Positions 35,331-45,795 of a stretch of DNA of 64,000 nucleotides are shown here, one piece after another (the stretch's first letter is position 1; each line of letters begins with the position of its first letter). The translations under genes were made by a program, and so were the position numbers. The notes beneath the pieces were generated by a model that did not search any database, was not told the origin of the DNA, and was given only the letters and a program-made list of their open reading frames with translations. Origin of the DNA: Isoetes taiwanensis (lineage: Eukaryota > Streptophyta > Lycopodiopsida > Isoetales > Isoetaceae); NCBI GenBank assembly GCA_021234155.1, contig JAJEKV010000005.1:15846826-15910825 (forward strand), in the 5' to 3' direction.

Positions 35331-36543
35331 TTACAATAGTTCGGGGCCCTCCTTCTTAATAAACCGAGCTAGTCTAATATCTTTGGGCATACAAGTCACT
35401 CTCTTTAGCGTGTTGAGCACACGCCGGCCGAGTCTTCGGCACGTAATGTGCGATGTCTTTGCTCGACGCCCGCTGCGGTCACGAGCAACATGTCGTCTGA
35501 CCCCCGCTTGGATGGGTCAACTCCCCGCAAAATCTCCCTCGTTAGGCGTGCAAAGGGGGCTCACGGGAATGAGAAGCCATAGCTCTGGCGGAAGTGCTTA
35601 ATTTCTTGGGGCGCCCTCGCCCGAATTTTGAGTCATGCGGCCTTTTCATGGCTTCTTCGGAGGGTTGGCAGTTCGGTGGCAGCTTCAAGCGTGTTCTTCT
35701 TCGTTGGCCGACCTCCTCAATAGTCTTCACTCTGTGTTCTTAAGTAATATTTGGAGTATTCTTCGTGCATTTTCATAATGCAGCGGTATACTCCCTTTAG
35801 CTCTTTCCTTTTGCAAAGTCGTTTGGCCTTATAGGACTCCCCTCTGCGGCCTTGAACTCTTGATGCTTTGCACATTTGCAGGAGGTGTGGCGGCAGCCAT
35901 TTAGGATAGAGGCGGTCGTTATGCAGGGTCTTCATCCTCGGTATTGGGTTTGAAGGGCCGAAGTCTCTCGAATTTCGTGCCCTCCGTTTCCCCTCCTGGG
36001 TTAGTCGGACCCGAAGATGGGGGCTTCTCGGGATCCAGAGCTCTGTATGGTTCTGCCCAGTACGGTGTCTTCCTCTTCTTGGCTTCTCTGCCCGGCACTT
36101 CGAGGGTCCTTACCCTTCTCGCTCTCACCCTCTCCCGCTCCTCTTTCGCTTCCTCCTTTCTTCCCTCTTCATTTCCTTCTCCTCCCTCCTCCTCTTTTTC
36201 GCTCTTCCTTTTCCTTCCGGCGCTCGCCTTGGTTTCCTCGGCTCGCCTTCTTCCCTTTCCCTCTTCTTCTTCTTCGGTTCCTGCTCTGGTTCCTCATTAT
36301 CCCCGAAGATCTCCCTCGGCTGACTCCCTCCGCGCGGCTCGCGCCGCCGCGTCGCCTCGGTCAAGGTTCTCCGTGCCTGTTCCTGCTCCTCGGGGTTAGG
36401 GTTTAGGTGGTTTCAACCAGTGCCTCCTCTTCCCCGATGTGCACTTGCCTCCGTCGGCCTTATGCCGGACGGCTCGCTCTTCAAGGCTCCACATAGCCAG
36501 GTGGCACAACCTTGCCGGGCGATCTGTTTCGTCCCAGTGCCAT
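35331..36543 (-). pseudogene. Histone H3-like ORF of element A
   Basis: The - strand ATG at 36543 begins an H3 tail: M-A then, after two extra bases, R-T-K-Q-I-A-R. The linker is long and highly charged (36364-36125 has EPKKKKREREEGEPRKPRR and REEKEMKREERRKRKR). The fold is read in steps. 35559-35531 gives PFARLTREI against H3 PFQRLVREI. SDDMLLVTAAGVEQ follows for loop 1 and helix 2. HYV..CAQHAK comes next; then one extra base, and RVTCMPKDIRLARFIKK (35403-35350) matches H3 RVTIMPKDIQLARRI, with a stop at 35331. This is the most complete H3 fold of the three. Inverted repeats flank it on both sides. The order of tail, linker and fold equals that in B and C. Confidence 0.87.
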
Positions 36544-36765
36544 GCTTTTTGTTTGTCGGGTTTAGAGGCTTTGGCCCTAAAGATCGTCTTCTTGGGCGAG
36601 CTGTTCTCCGGAAAGGTGGGGGGTAAAATGGAAACCCTAATTTTCTATTTATAGGGAGGTGGGATTTAGGGTTGGGACCCTGCAATTCATATGGGAAAAA
36701 ACAAACTAGGGCATTAGCGAAGGTACGAGGCATTCGTGCAGGTTCACCATACTCCAAAACACCCA

Positions 36766-36830
36766 CCACTCACACAGTCTTTGGGCAGATTGGATTACCA
36801 ACCTAAAGGGTCTGGCACACTCGTGAGGGT
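36766..36830. repeat. Inverted repeat d, element A leader
   Basis: ccactcacacagtc ... ggcacactcgtgagggt, upstream of the H3-like ORF on the - strand. Confidence 0.7.
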
Positions 36831-36973
36831 CGAATTGTTTTCGAGGCTATTTTACAATTCTGAGGGAGTTTCTTAGTGTTATAACATACAAACCTATCTA
36901 GAACTAAGGAAATAAGCCAAACTACACCATTATCTTAATTAATTGGGACACCTAACTATGTCAACGAGGTCAA

Positions 36974-37050
36974 CCACTCACCAAAGTCGTTGGGGAATCG
37001 GTTTCTTGACCAGGAATGGTCTTTGGCGGGCGACTTCGGTGAGGGGGTGG
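36974..37050. repeat. Inverted repeat e, element A leader
   Basis: ccactcaccaaagtcg ... gcgacttcggtgagggggtgg, 208 bases from copy d and next to the primer site side. Confidence 0.7.
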
Positions 37051-37243
37051 CCCATTTTTTGGCAATTTAGGTTGGGAAAGGTGCTATCCTTCACTAGCAA
37101 TCTATCATGGAACTAAATTCTACCCGAAATTGGGAATTTTCCCAATTGTTGAAACTCTTGCTTGGGTGGCTATACCCCAAGACTCGAATCTACCGTTAGT
37201 CCTAAGGGAAAAATGGCCAGATTCTCGATCTTGGATGCCAAGA

Positions 37244-37258
37244 TCATGCTCGATACCA
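37244..37258 (-). other. Primer binding site, element A
   Basis: The - strand reads TGGTATCGAGCATGA one base after the LTR; one base short of the initiator-Met complement TGGTATCAGAGC. Confidence 0.75.
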
Positions 37259-37259
37259 C

Positions 37260-38853
37260 TGTGGATCGCCCCCTACTCCTTATCACGATGCCCCGATCGT
37301 ATTTCGCGGAGGAGCATTCCCCAGCGGTTGCGGCTCGACAGGCCATCCACGACTCCACTCCCATGGGGGCGAGCGGACGAAGAGTGGATGTGTCATTCAT
37401 CCGCCTTCCATCGGATCGACCTATCTGCCGGGCGTAACAAACAAACGTGAGCACAACTAATAATATACAACACAATCACCATAACAATAGCAACATCACA
37501 AGTCGGCCAATACCTTCATAACAATAATACAAAGGAAAGATCCTACCCATGGCTCCTGGACTCAAGGGGGATGGTGACGGCTAGGCCTCGAGTTCATTCG
37601 CGCATTTAATTCATGGCAATGGATTTGGCTGGCATAGAACATGGCTTAGGGTAGTCCACTCCATCCAGCCCCTCAGTGCACACTTTGCGGTAGGTTTGAA
37701 AAGTGTTGGGACTTGGTCAGAACTGCCGGGTGAGTAGCCGGAGGGCTACTAATGGCAGGTTGCATCTCCCCAACCCCGATGAGGCAGGGAAGAGGCTGCC
37801 TCTCCTCCGGAGGGTATCCATGCTCATCGCGAAGGGCTGGGAGAGGGCCACGCCTTATTAGGACTTGAACTCACCGGAAGGTCATATCCACCACCCCACG
37901 AGTGTCGAGCTCATGCCTTGCCCACACGCCGTGACAAGCCATTAAGCCTAGCCACCAAAGACCCCCGATAGGCTTTACTACCAGAGGGGCGGTCCACGAT
38001 GAGACAAGTTCCTCCTTATCAACCCGTGCCTTGCCCTTCACCCACGGCCGAGGTGGGCTCACGATACCGCGGGCCGCAATTATGTGGGAACTAAGGTGCT
38101 ATGCTAGGAACATCTTCTACATGCGACCTTTAGGTCTCTACCCCCTTCCCACAACAAGGAGATCACAGAGTGGAATACATGCAATATCACGTAATGAGAT
38201 AGAGAATCATATCAATCTATTTACTTAACATCCAATGTTAGGTTCATTAGTTAGAGTCTCGATCTAGGGATCTACAAGGCTTCGAGATGATCTAACATAC
38301 TAAATCGCATATTGCCATGCCTAAAGACGGTTTTCACAACAGAACAACTAGATACCTGCTCCTTGGCTTGCTCCTGATCCTTGGAAGGCATCCATGCTCC
38401 TGATCTTGCGAAGACAAACCGCTACTCAAGAACTTTGTTGTGCAAATCCGACTTTTCGAGCACAGGCAATGCGATTTGAAACCTTACCTTGGCGATTGGC
38501 CCAGGAAAGCCCTAAATGCGAAGGAGGAAAGGAAGCTCTAGAAAACCCTAATTGGCAAAGTGAAAGGAGAGCTAGGGTCTAGGGTTTTAGCCCTTATATA
38601 GACCCTATCTAGGTTAGGGCATCCACATGGGCAAATGGCTTTAAGCCATTTGGAAATGGATGAACAAGGAACCTTTTGTTGTGTATGTTTAATTACATAC
38701 CCAACATCCAAGGTTGCCCCCTAGGTGCAACCTTTAGCTCCTAGGTGCAACGTTGTCCTATTCTCAAGTACATGTCACTTGTGACGTATGCGTAATAACG
38801 ATAGACGCGTATAATATATATATTACGGTATTATCTTATTAACGCCGAACACA
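37260..38853 (-). repeat. 5' LTR of element A
   Basis: Starts tgtggatcgcccc (in + coordinates) and ends gccgaacaca; followed by ttaat, the target duplication. Partner of 12451-14043. Confidence 0.92.
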
Positions 38854-38858
38854 TTAAT

Positions 38859-39630
38859 CTCCACGATGCAGCCCTAGGTATAGGTTGCATGCGTTCTTAC
38901 CGATGATGGGACCACTACGGTGATCTCTAGGACGTGGTGTAATGTCATTGTAGGCATGACTGCGATTCTGCTTGGATTAGTTGTAAAGTAGATTAAAAAG
39001 TCTACTTCCGTCTCACGGAAGTAGATGATCTCGAGAGATAAGAGGCCATTGAGGAATGCATTGATAGGAAAGCACCTCTAGTCAATGCCTACGGGAAGGA
39101 CGCCACCTTCACGCCCAGGGCAACTAAAGGTGTAGGCATGAGTGTCATCTTAGGCATTATAGGGCGCTGTCTCCACGACCACGATGGAAGAAGCATCCTC
39201 TTCCTACGCCGGGAGATTAGTCATGCATTCATTTAGTTAATTAGATGGGTGGTCCCCTTATAACCATAATATTATTAATTATTAAAATGGTACTAACGTA
39301 GTATCGACCTGCAGGCCAATAGAGCGTTCCGGAGGGCAAAGGGGTCGAGCTACAAAGACTTGCAACACAAGTGTATTTGAAATATGTTGCAAGGAATGAA
39401 GAGTACCAGGAAGCATAATAGATATGTGATTGATAAACTTGGATAAACACAAATATTGTATGAATTTATTGAATAAAGTAATGTCATAATAATGTTTTAA
39501 AAAAATATTACCTTAAGGTAATCCAAATAAATGTGTAAGATAAAAATGATAAATTGGATGCATCAAGTTGGTTGCAGGACAAGCAGGTCCCAAGGTGGGG
39601 ACCCGTGCTCGCGGACAAAGATCATTTTAA
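38859..39630 (+). other. 3' internal region of element C
   Basis: Non-coding. Homologous in opposite orientation to 14400-14870 of element A. The minus-strand frame 39241-39450 has no recognisable content. Confidence 0.6.
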
Positions 39631-39642
39631 GTGGGGGGAGAA
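39631..39642 (+). other. Polypurine tract of element C
   Basis: gtggggggagaa directly before tgtgacgtt, the 3' LTR start. Confidence 0.85.
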
Positions 39643-41140
39643 TGTGACGTTCGATGCGATATCACGGTGCCAAGGCGTGTATCATGATTGCACCATCACG
39701 CCGCATTACACGCCATCCCAATTGACGTGTACGCCGACGTATAGCCAAGCAAGTAGTGCCCTAGGGGGCAACTTGCAAGTGTGTGCACATTATGAATGTG
39801 TACACTTTAACCACTAAATATTAAGTGGGCATACCAAGGGTCGTTGGAAACCCTAATCCTAACTGATAGCCTATGTAAGGCAACCAAACCCTAACTTTCC
39901 ATTTTCGTCCCACAGCCCCTTCCGAAAAACTGGTTTGGCTCTCAAGAGTCAATCTCGACTCCCGAGATCTGTCTGAGCAGTCTAGTTCGTCAGCTTCCCT
40001 TTCCGACCGCATCTTCAAGCAAGACAGCGACATGGAAGCATTCAGAGCAGGAGGAGCAAGCCAGGGATCAGGTATTTCATCAATTCAATAGTCTAATCCG
40101 CCTCCCAGATATAGAATGAGTAGGGTTTATCCTATTGAATTGCCCATAGCAGCCACATAGACCTCTAGATAGCGAGCCATAACTAAAGAACCTAACTTCT
40201 GTGATGTAGATTAGATATTATTCTTTAGTTCTTCGATGATATGGATGTATTGATGATCTCTGTGGACTCATTGTATTGGGAAGGGGGGTAGAGGCCTAAA
40301 GCCAAGTAGTTGATGCTTCTAGCTAGTCCTCTTTAGTGCACTACTAAATTTCGGCCTGTGTACAAGAACCAAACCTGGCTGTGGGTGGAGGGACCAGACT
40401 GGCTTACAAGGAGGCTCATGTCCCGACTCATGAATTGTCCCTCTGGTAGTAAGGCCTATTGGGGACTACAGCGCACTAGATCTAATGCACTGCCACTACT
40501 TGCAGGCTTTTGCATGGGTTCGACACTCTTGGGGTGGTGTACACCTTCCATGGAGTTCAGTCGAGTACGGGCAGTGGCCCTCTAGTCGCCTTGAATCAGC
40601 ATGCTAGCCTCTGGTGGGAGAAATCCCTACCCCCCCCCGGGAACGGGGAGATGCAACACGTGGAATAGCCCCTTTGGCTATGCATCCCGCTGGCTACTGA
40701 TCGGTCCCAAGACTCGGTCAACCTACTCTGCAAAGTGTGCACATGGATGGGCGGATGGAGCGACTACCCAATTGCCATGTTCCTTTGCCGACCAACTCCA
40801 ATGTTATTGCCCTCTGTTGCCCCTCCCCCAAGCTTGTCAGGTCCACCCACGTTTGCGAGGCACTCCGAATTCCCTTATGTGATGTCTTGATCTTTGTCTA
40901 TGTCTCTGCAGATATGTGGCCATCCCTCGGTGGACATATGTTATTGATGTATGTGATGTATATTACGCTTCCGGACGGTGGCCCTAAGGAGACAGGGGTA
41001 AATTACCCCTTCATTCTTCCCAGACTGAACACTTCAAGGTTCGCGGTGGGTGGATGTTATATTAGCATGGAGCTGGTATGGGGGATGAACTCCTGGTTTC
41101 TATACGGTGAGTGCACCATATATGAGTAGGGGACGTCCCA
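39643..41140 (+). repeat. 3' LTR of element C
   Basis: 1498 bp; same order of blocks as 4717-6203. Ends ggggacgtccca and is followed by gagcc, the right target copy. Confidence 0.88.
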
Positions 41141-41990
41141 GAGCCTGATTTAGCCTATCTGCAAAGTACGCACAGGAGAGGCGGATGGAGTGGTCAACCC
41201 TAGCCATTATCTATTGCCAGCCCAAGTCATTGCCATAACTCGGTCTGTTTTATCTAGAGACCCCCAGCCATCAGTCGATTCCCCCTTGAGTCTAAGCCCT
41301 GGATAGGCGCCTCTATTTGATGTATTCGATGTATTTGATGTATTGTTGTATTCGATGACATGGATGGATGGATTATCACTACCCTACGGGGTAGTTTATT
41401 GTTGTTATGTTATTGCTAGTGCTTATGTATATATGTTTTGCTTCCGGTGATGTAAGGACCCCTAGAGGACGGGATGGAATGACACCTCTGTGTCCTCTAT
41501 TTGATAGTCTGGCCACCCTAGACGCGAGGTAGACAGAATGGGGGATGAACTCCTGGTTTCTATACGGTGAGTGCACCATATATGAGTAGGGGACGTCCCA
41601 GAGCCTGATTTAGCCTATCTGCAAAGTACGCACAGGAGAGGCGGATGGAGTGGTCAACCCTAGCCATTGCCAGCCCAAGTCATTGCCATAACTCGGTCTG
41701 TTTTATCTAGAGACCCCCAGCCATCAGTCGATTCCCCCTTGAGTCTAAGCCCTGGATAGGCGCCTCTATTTGATGTATTCGATGTATTTGATGTATTGTT
41801 GTATTCGATGACATGGATGGATGGATTATCACTACCCTACGGGGTAGTTTATTGTTGTTATGTTATTGCTAGTGCTTATGTATATATGTTTTGCTTCCGG
41901 TGATGTAAGAACCCCTAGAGGACGGGATGGAATGACACCTCTGTGTCCTCTATTTGATAGTCTGGCCACCCTAGGCGCGAGGTAGACAGA
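41078..41990. repeat. Tandem duplication of 460 bp across the C/E junction
   Basis: 41078-41537 is repeated at 41538-41990. The unit contains the last 63 bases of the C LTR plus about 400 bases of the E LTR. Copies differ by a 7-bp deletion (ccattatctattgcc against ccattgcc) and about two substitutions. Confidence 0.9.
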
Positions 41991-42071
41991 GGGCCCATAC
42001 GACAGATAGCCATTGGATGGGAAAGGTCTTTGTTGTATACTGCTGCCGTATATAGTGCAAGGAGCATCACA
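41141..42071 (+). mobile_element. 3' LTR of element E, second part
   Basis: Continues the LTR interrupted at 4716: ggcggatggagtggtcaaccctagcc is the complement of the block at 57070-57105 of the D LTR. Includes the 460-bp tandem duplication. Ends near gcatcaca (42071), matching the complement of the B/D LTR start. Confidence 0.75.
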
Positions 42072-42470
42072 CTGTTTCTGTAATGCCCCTGCTTCTTGCG
42101 GATCTGAAGAACCGAGCTCCGGAGCTCTTGGCGAGCTTGCAATGCAGTGGAAATCACCGGATGCTGGCATTGCACCATTTCTTCCAGATCCTCCAAAGCT
42201 TTGGTGATGCTGCCCGAGCTCCTGACCAGGCTGGTTTCCTATGTTAAACAAAGAGATAAAAAACATGAAAATTCTGCTTTGCAGACGTTTGCGAAGAGAT
42301 ACTAGAGCTTGAGAAGATCTTTACACATCAAGACAAGGAGACATCAGATCTTCTTAGTAAAGTTTAAGTTTCATCCACCTTCTAATGCAGCATGGTACTC
42401 CAAGGTTCAATTCAAAGAGTATAAAGCACTTGTGGATGAGTATGAAAAAGCTCTGAGACATGTTTAACTT
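42072..42470 (+). other. Exon-like fragments of a possible host gene
   Basis: A + strand frame at about 42083-42240 reads MPLLLADLKNRAPELL, LALHHFFQILQSFGDAARAP, a helical repeat-like sequence. After a pyrimidine-rich ctgctttgcag (near 42284) another frame reads DVCEEILELEKIFTHQDKE, and near 42364-42467 KFKFHPPSNAAWYSKVQFKE ends in a stop. The gap between the first two is too short for a normal plant intron. I do not recognise the protein; it may be a retained fragment of the locus E inserted into, or chance. Confidence 0.25.
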
Positions 42471-42714
42471 GAAATTATTTCAATCATATGATATTTAATT
42501 TGTTATAACATTATTTATATGGCCATGACAACCAAAGGAATTCCACGTGGAATATCTAATGATTGATATAGGTTGATCAGGCTTAATAGCCTAAGGCTCA
42601 AACATCCCTAAATGAATTAAGATGAAATCCCTCAGATTGACTTGAGGGCAACTCTAAATGAATTGAGATAAAAGGATTCAGATTGACTTGAGAAGAAAAC
42701 CCTCAGATTGACTT

Positions 42715-42902
42715 GGGACCATCTCTGAACGAATTGAAATAAACAATTTTTTTCCTATGATTAATGAGGACATTCAATCTTAGAAAGCGAAGGATTGTTA
42801 TGGTACTTGAGGCCATCTCTAAGCAAATTGAGATAAACAATTTTTTTCCTATAATTGACGAGGACATTCAGTCTTAGAAAGGGAGGATTGTGATGATACT
42901 TG
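42715..42902. repeat. Two 94-bp direct repeats
   Basis: ccatctctgaacgaattg... and ccatctctaagcaaattg... with period 94, both containing aaacaattttttt. Three cctcagattgacttg repeats precede them (42630-42715). The second ends aaagggaggattgtgatgat, which looks like a polypurine tract and LTR start, but I found no partner LTR. Confidence 0.6.
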
Positions 42903-43640
42903 ATTAAAATACTAGCTCGGGTTGGGATCTGATATCAACCAATCTGACCTTGTCATTATAGGCTTTGAACCTTGCTCAACTTAAAGGAAGGCCTAATAAA
43001 GATACTAATCTTGGAATTATAACCAATATAGCGAGGACAAAACCCAGGAACTCGTACCCGACCCACCAGGGAGTGGGACTCCAAGTGTCAAAAAACCCCA
43101 AAACAAGTAAGATCAGTACAGAGAGCGTCATCCCCGGCTAATCAACTGGACAGAGCAGGTTAAACCTACCATCTAGACCTTCTGCCAGTATCAAGGAGCC
43201 ATTGGGATAGACAACAAAGCCATATAAGCAATCATATCAGGGACATGTAGCCGAGCTGTAATGATCCCAATAAAGGAGAATGAAGCACAATTACATTAAA
43301 ATAAGAAATTTCTTGATTCTAATTGGGGACGAAATTGCTTTTGAGCATGTCTTATGGTCATTTTCTGTGCTACTATGGCGCCATTATGTGAAATCATGCA
43401 TCTGAAGTGTCATTTTTCTGGTGCCGATAGTGCAGATGATGGAGATAATGCCGATAGTCATTTTTAATAGTGCAGATAATGAAGCTAAAGAAACATAGAT
43501 TACAATATTAACACAATTTACATATTCATAGATAAGAGTTGACACACCAAGCCAAGATTTGGAAGAGTTTACAAACAAAAGTATTATTGTATATGTGATC
43601 AACACAATTTATCAAATCTGTTCCATGAGAGGATTTAGTT
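42903..43640. other. No gene seen
   Basis: AT-rich with scattered short frames; possibly LTR sequence of an unidentified element starting near 42889. Confidence 0.3.
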
Positions 43641-43799
43641 CACTCAGTAGGATCAGGTGCACCATAGCTAGATGTCTCGACCATGGGATCAACTTGAAAT
43701 GTCTCAAACCCTCTGGCATTGAACGGGATCGTTGAGAATGCCCAGGTCGAACTCAATATTTTTTATCACATCATAGTCGACATCAAGAATATCTTCAGG

Positions 43800-45150
43800 T
43801 ATTTATTGACTTAATTGTCTTGCTCGACCGCCTGCACCTTGTTCAACAACAACATCTTGTTTCTCAGTCACAGGGACTGAAGTCAGGACAGGGTTTAGGA
43901 GACGTTCAAGCCTAGTAAGAATGCCCTACATGCACTATCGCCTGGTAGCTCATGCTCAAACACAATGCAAAATATCTTATGGATCAATGCAGCCCGACCA
44001 AACGAATTACAGGAGAAGTAATCAAGGACTCATGTTCCTGGCTGTACTAGCTTTTGCACGAGATAAGAACATGTGGCAGGTCCCAGCTGGTTTCTCATGA
44101 TTATGTCGGATTAAATGGAATCACATCAACAGCAGTAAACATTGGATGGGTCTCTTTGAAAAGAATCCACTAGTATTTTTATGTGCTCCATATTCCTTGG
44201 CCTAGACTTTAAGTTTGGAGGCCCTTGGTATATATCGAACACGTTTATCATTTTCATGAACGTGATGCCCAGAGGAAAACGATGGCGGTGCTCAAAGATC
44301 TTCTGCAATGTTGTTTCTGCCGTCTTTTCCCCCTCCGACCTTTCCGCCTTAAGATTCTAAGGCACTTCTAACAAGTGCTGGGCAATCCTCAATGTCAGCA
44401 TGTGCTCTTTAGGCTACTGCTCCGCGATGGCTGTTCTGGCCGGAGTGCCTGCAGTATCCAATGAAGCTTCCCTAGTGTGCGATGGGCTTGTAGGGTGGTC
44501 ACCATCACTACCAGTTACCTGCTCCGTATTCCTTTCCAGCCTGTTTGGACTTGCCTCAGGACTAGGTGTATGAATTTGTCTGCGATGTTTTTTAGGAGTG
44601 GCCTCCATGTCAGAAGACTCTAGCTCGGAATAGCAATTTTAGGTGCAATGGGGAAGAATGTTGTAATCATAGTGGGTGAACCCTCGTGAACATCAGGTGC
44701 CCACACTTCCTTTTCTTTTCCTCAATCTCTTCCGTCACCTATTTTCCTTTCTTTCTATCTTTGTCCTTCTCCGATTTCTTTTTTTTTTCTCTCTCTCTCT
44801 TGCTAGCCTTTCCCTCTTTCTCTTTATCAGGATATTTATGATTCTTCTTCTTAGCTTAACCTTCTCAGTAGCTTTTGCTTCCTCTACTCTGTGGCCTTCC
44901 TCTTCCGTATCAGAAGAAGGGTCTTTTTCAGTTGCAACTACCTCTTTAACTTGTCCTGCCTTCTTCTTAGTAACCGTCTGAAGCCAGGCTGTGTCCCATT
45001 GCGGCCATTCTTAAGAACCTTCTTCATGTTGACAATGATATCCGGCTGGTAAATTCCTTTAGAATCTCCAGACATCTCTCTTATCAGCAAAGAAAGCTCT
45101 CTTCTAGTGTCACCCATGGAATCTGTAAGAGCAGACGTGCTCACCTTCAT
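43800..45150 (-). pseudogene. Degenerate gene, unrecognised
   Basis: Minus-strand pieces in order: 45150-44938 (LLIREMSGDSKGIYQPDIIV then a basic RRLLRRRQDK), a Lys/Glu-rich stretch at 44930-44700, 44608-44414 (Pro/Ser/Thr-rich), 44308-44126 (FPLGITFMKMINVFDIYQGP, NMEHIKILVDSFQRDPSNVY), then broken sequence reading NQLGPATCSYLVQKL and RAALIHKIF toward 43850. The order of a disordered N-terminus followed by a folded part looks like one gene, probably of a mobile element. I do not know the family. The Leu/Phe-rich + strand frame 44676-44981 is its shadow. Confidence 0.35.
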
Positions 45151-45470
45151 TATCTCAATGCACCAGCTCTAGTTTATCATCATAATCGTATGATCGGACT
45201 GGAACTGTGCATCCAAGCGGAGCACAACTGAAACAAAGAAGTATGTCAGTCATGGCCAAGCTACATCTTTTAGCTTGAAAATCAGGTGCTCGTTAAGGAA
45301 CCTAAACAAAACACAAGCACACCTAAACATTACTTCTATTTTGCTTGTTTAACTGCACGAATGCAGATGCATTACAGGCAGCCTGGTGCAGCAAGAAATA
45401 GAGCCATGGCACCATTTGCATACTAGATGCATGTATTGACACATATGAAGAAGCACCCTAGCAAGCAAAT
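45151..45470. other. No gene seen
   Basis: No supported feature, except a gagccatggcaccatttgca motif near 45401-45420 that belongs to the palindrome family at 45796-46086. Confidence 0.3.
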
Positions 45471-45473
45471 GGC

Positions 45474-45573
45474 AGGACAAATGCTTAAAGCACAACATCA
45501 AGTTTCTTAAGCTAGCACCGCAATTTTTATATTGGCTTAACAAACTTGATGTTGTCCTTTAAGCATCTGTCCT
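45474..45573. repeat. Fold-back 1, about 100 bp
   Basis: The arm aggacaaatgcttaaag...acatcaagttt pairs with aaacttgatgttgtcctttaagcatctgtcct; the centre is AT-rich. Confidence 0.8.
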
Positions 45574-45653
45574 GGTATAACTAAGCAATTTGCATGCTGG
45601 GGTTCTTCTTCTTGTATGCACAGAGCCATTTTCTTGCTTGTTTATGCCAAGCA

Positions 45654-45774
45654 GATGCTTAAAACACAACAACAAGTTTGCTAAGCCAACATAAACATGA
45701 TATCTGCGCCATTTGCCATACACATACCAGTTTTAGTGTTGACTTAGCAAACTTGCTGTTGTGTTTTAAGCATA
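45654..45774. repeat. Fold-back 2, about 120 bp
   Basis: The arm gatgcttaaaacacaacaac...gtttgctaagccaac pairs with gttgacttagcaaacttgct...gttttaagcat (about 40 bp each, near-perfect). Related in sequence to fold-back 1, so a family: a MITE or a small-RNA hairpin. Confidence 0.85.
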
Positions 45775-45795
45775 TGTCCTAGCATAATCAAGCAA

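Larger units (their letters stand above)
12451..38853 (-). mobile_element. Element A: chromodomain Ty3/gypsy element, split by element B
   Basis: LTRs at 12451-14043 and 37260-38853 (1593 and 1594 bp) start TGTG and end ACA. The flanks are ttaat on both sides (12446-12450 and 38854-38858), an exact 5-bp target duplication. On the - strand the order is 5' LTR, primer site, leader with inverted repeats, H3-like ORF, further inverted repeats, unknown ORF, gag, protease, RT (split by B at 17180/30295), RNase H, integrase, chromodomain, polypurine tract, 3' LTR. Without B the element is about 13.3 kb. All reading frames are broken by many small indels. Confidence 0.92.
4717..41140 (+). mobile_element. 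Element C: LTR retrotransposon with H3-like ORF, no pol seen
   Basis: Two LTRs (4717-6203 and 39643-41140) share long identical stretches, begin TGTGA and end gggacgtcaca / gggacgtccca. Flanking gagca (4712-4716) and gagcc (41141-41145) fit a 5-bp target duplication with one change. A primer site follows the 5' LTR and a polypurine tract precedes the 3' LTR. The internal part is 6204-12450 plus 38859-39642, about 7 kb once element A is removed. It holds an H3-like ORF, an unidentified ORF region, a LINE fragment and simple repeats, but no protease, RT or integrase. C therefore appears non-autonomous and may have used pol from a relative such as A or B. Confidence 0.85.

Noticed and set aside
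35944-36406. Ser/Pro/Leu-rich + strand ORFs of 129-151 codons
   Set aside because: Antisense of the K/E-rich linker of the A H3-like ORF; composition explained by the other strand.
41379-42266. Minus-strand ORFs of 66-144 codons sharing one C-terminus
   Set aside because: The shared end is caused by the 460-bp tandem duplication of LTR sequence, not by a gene family.
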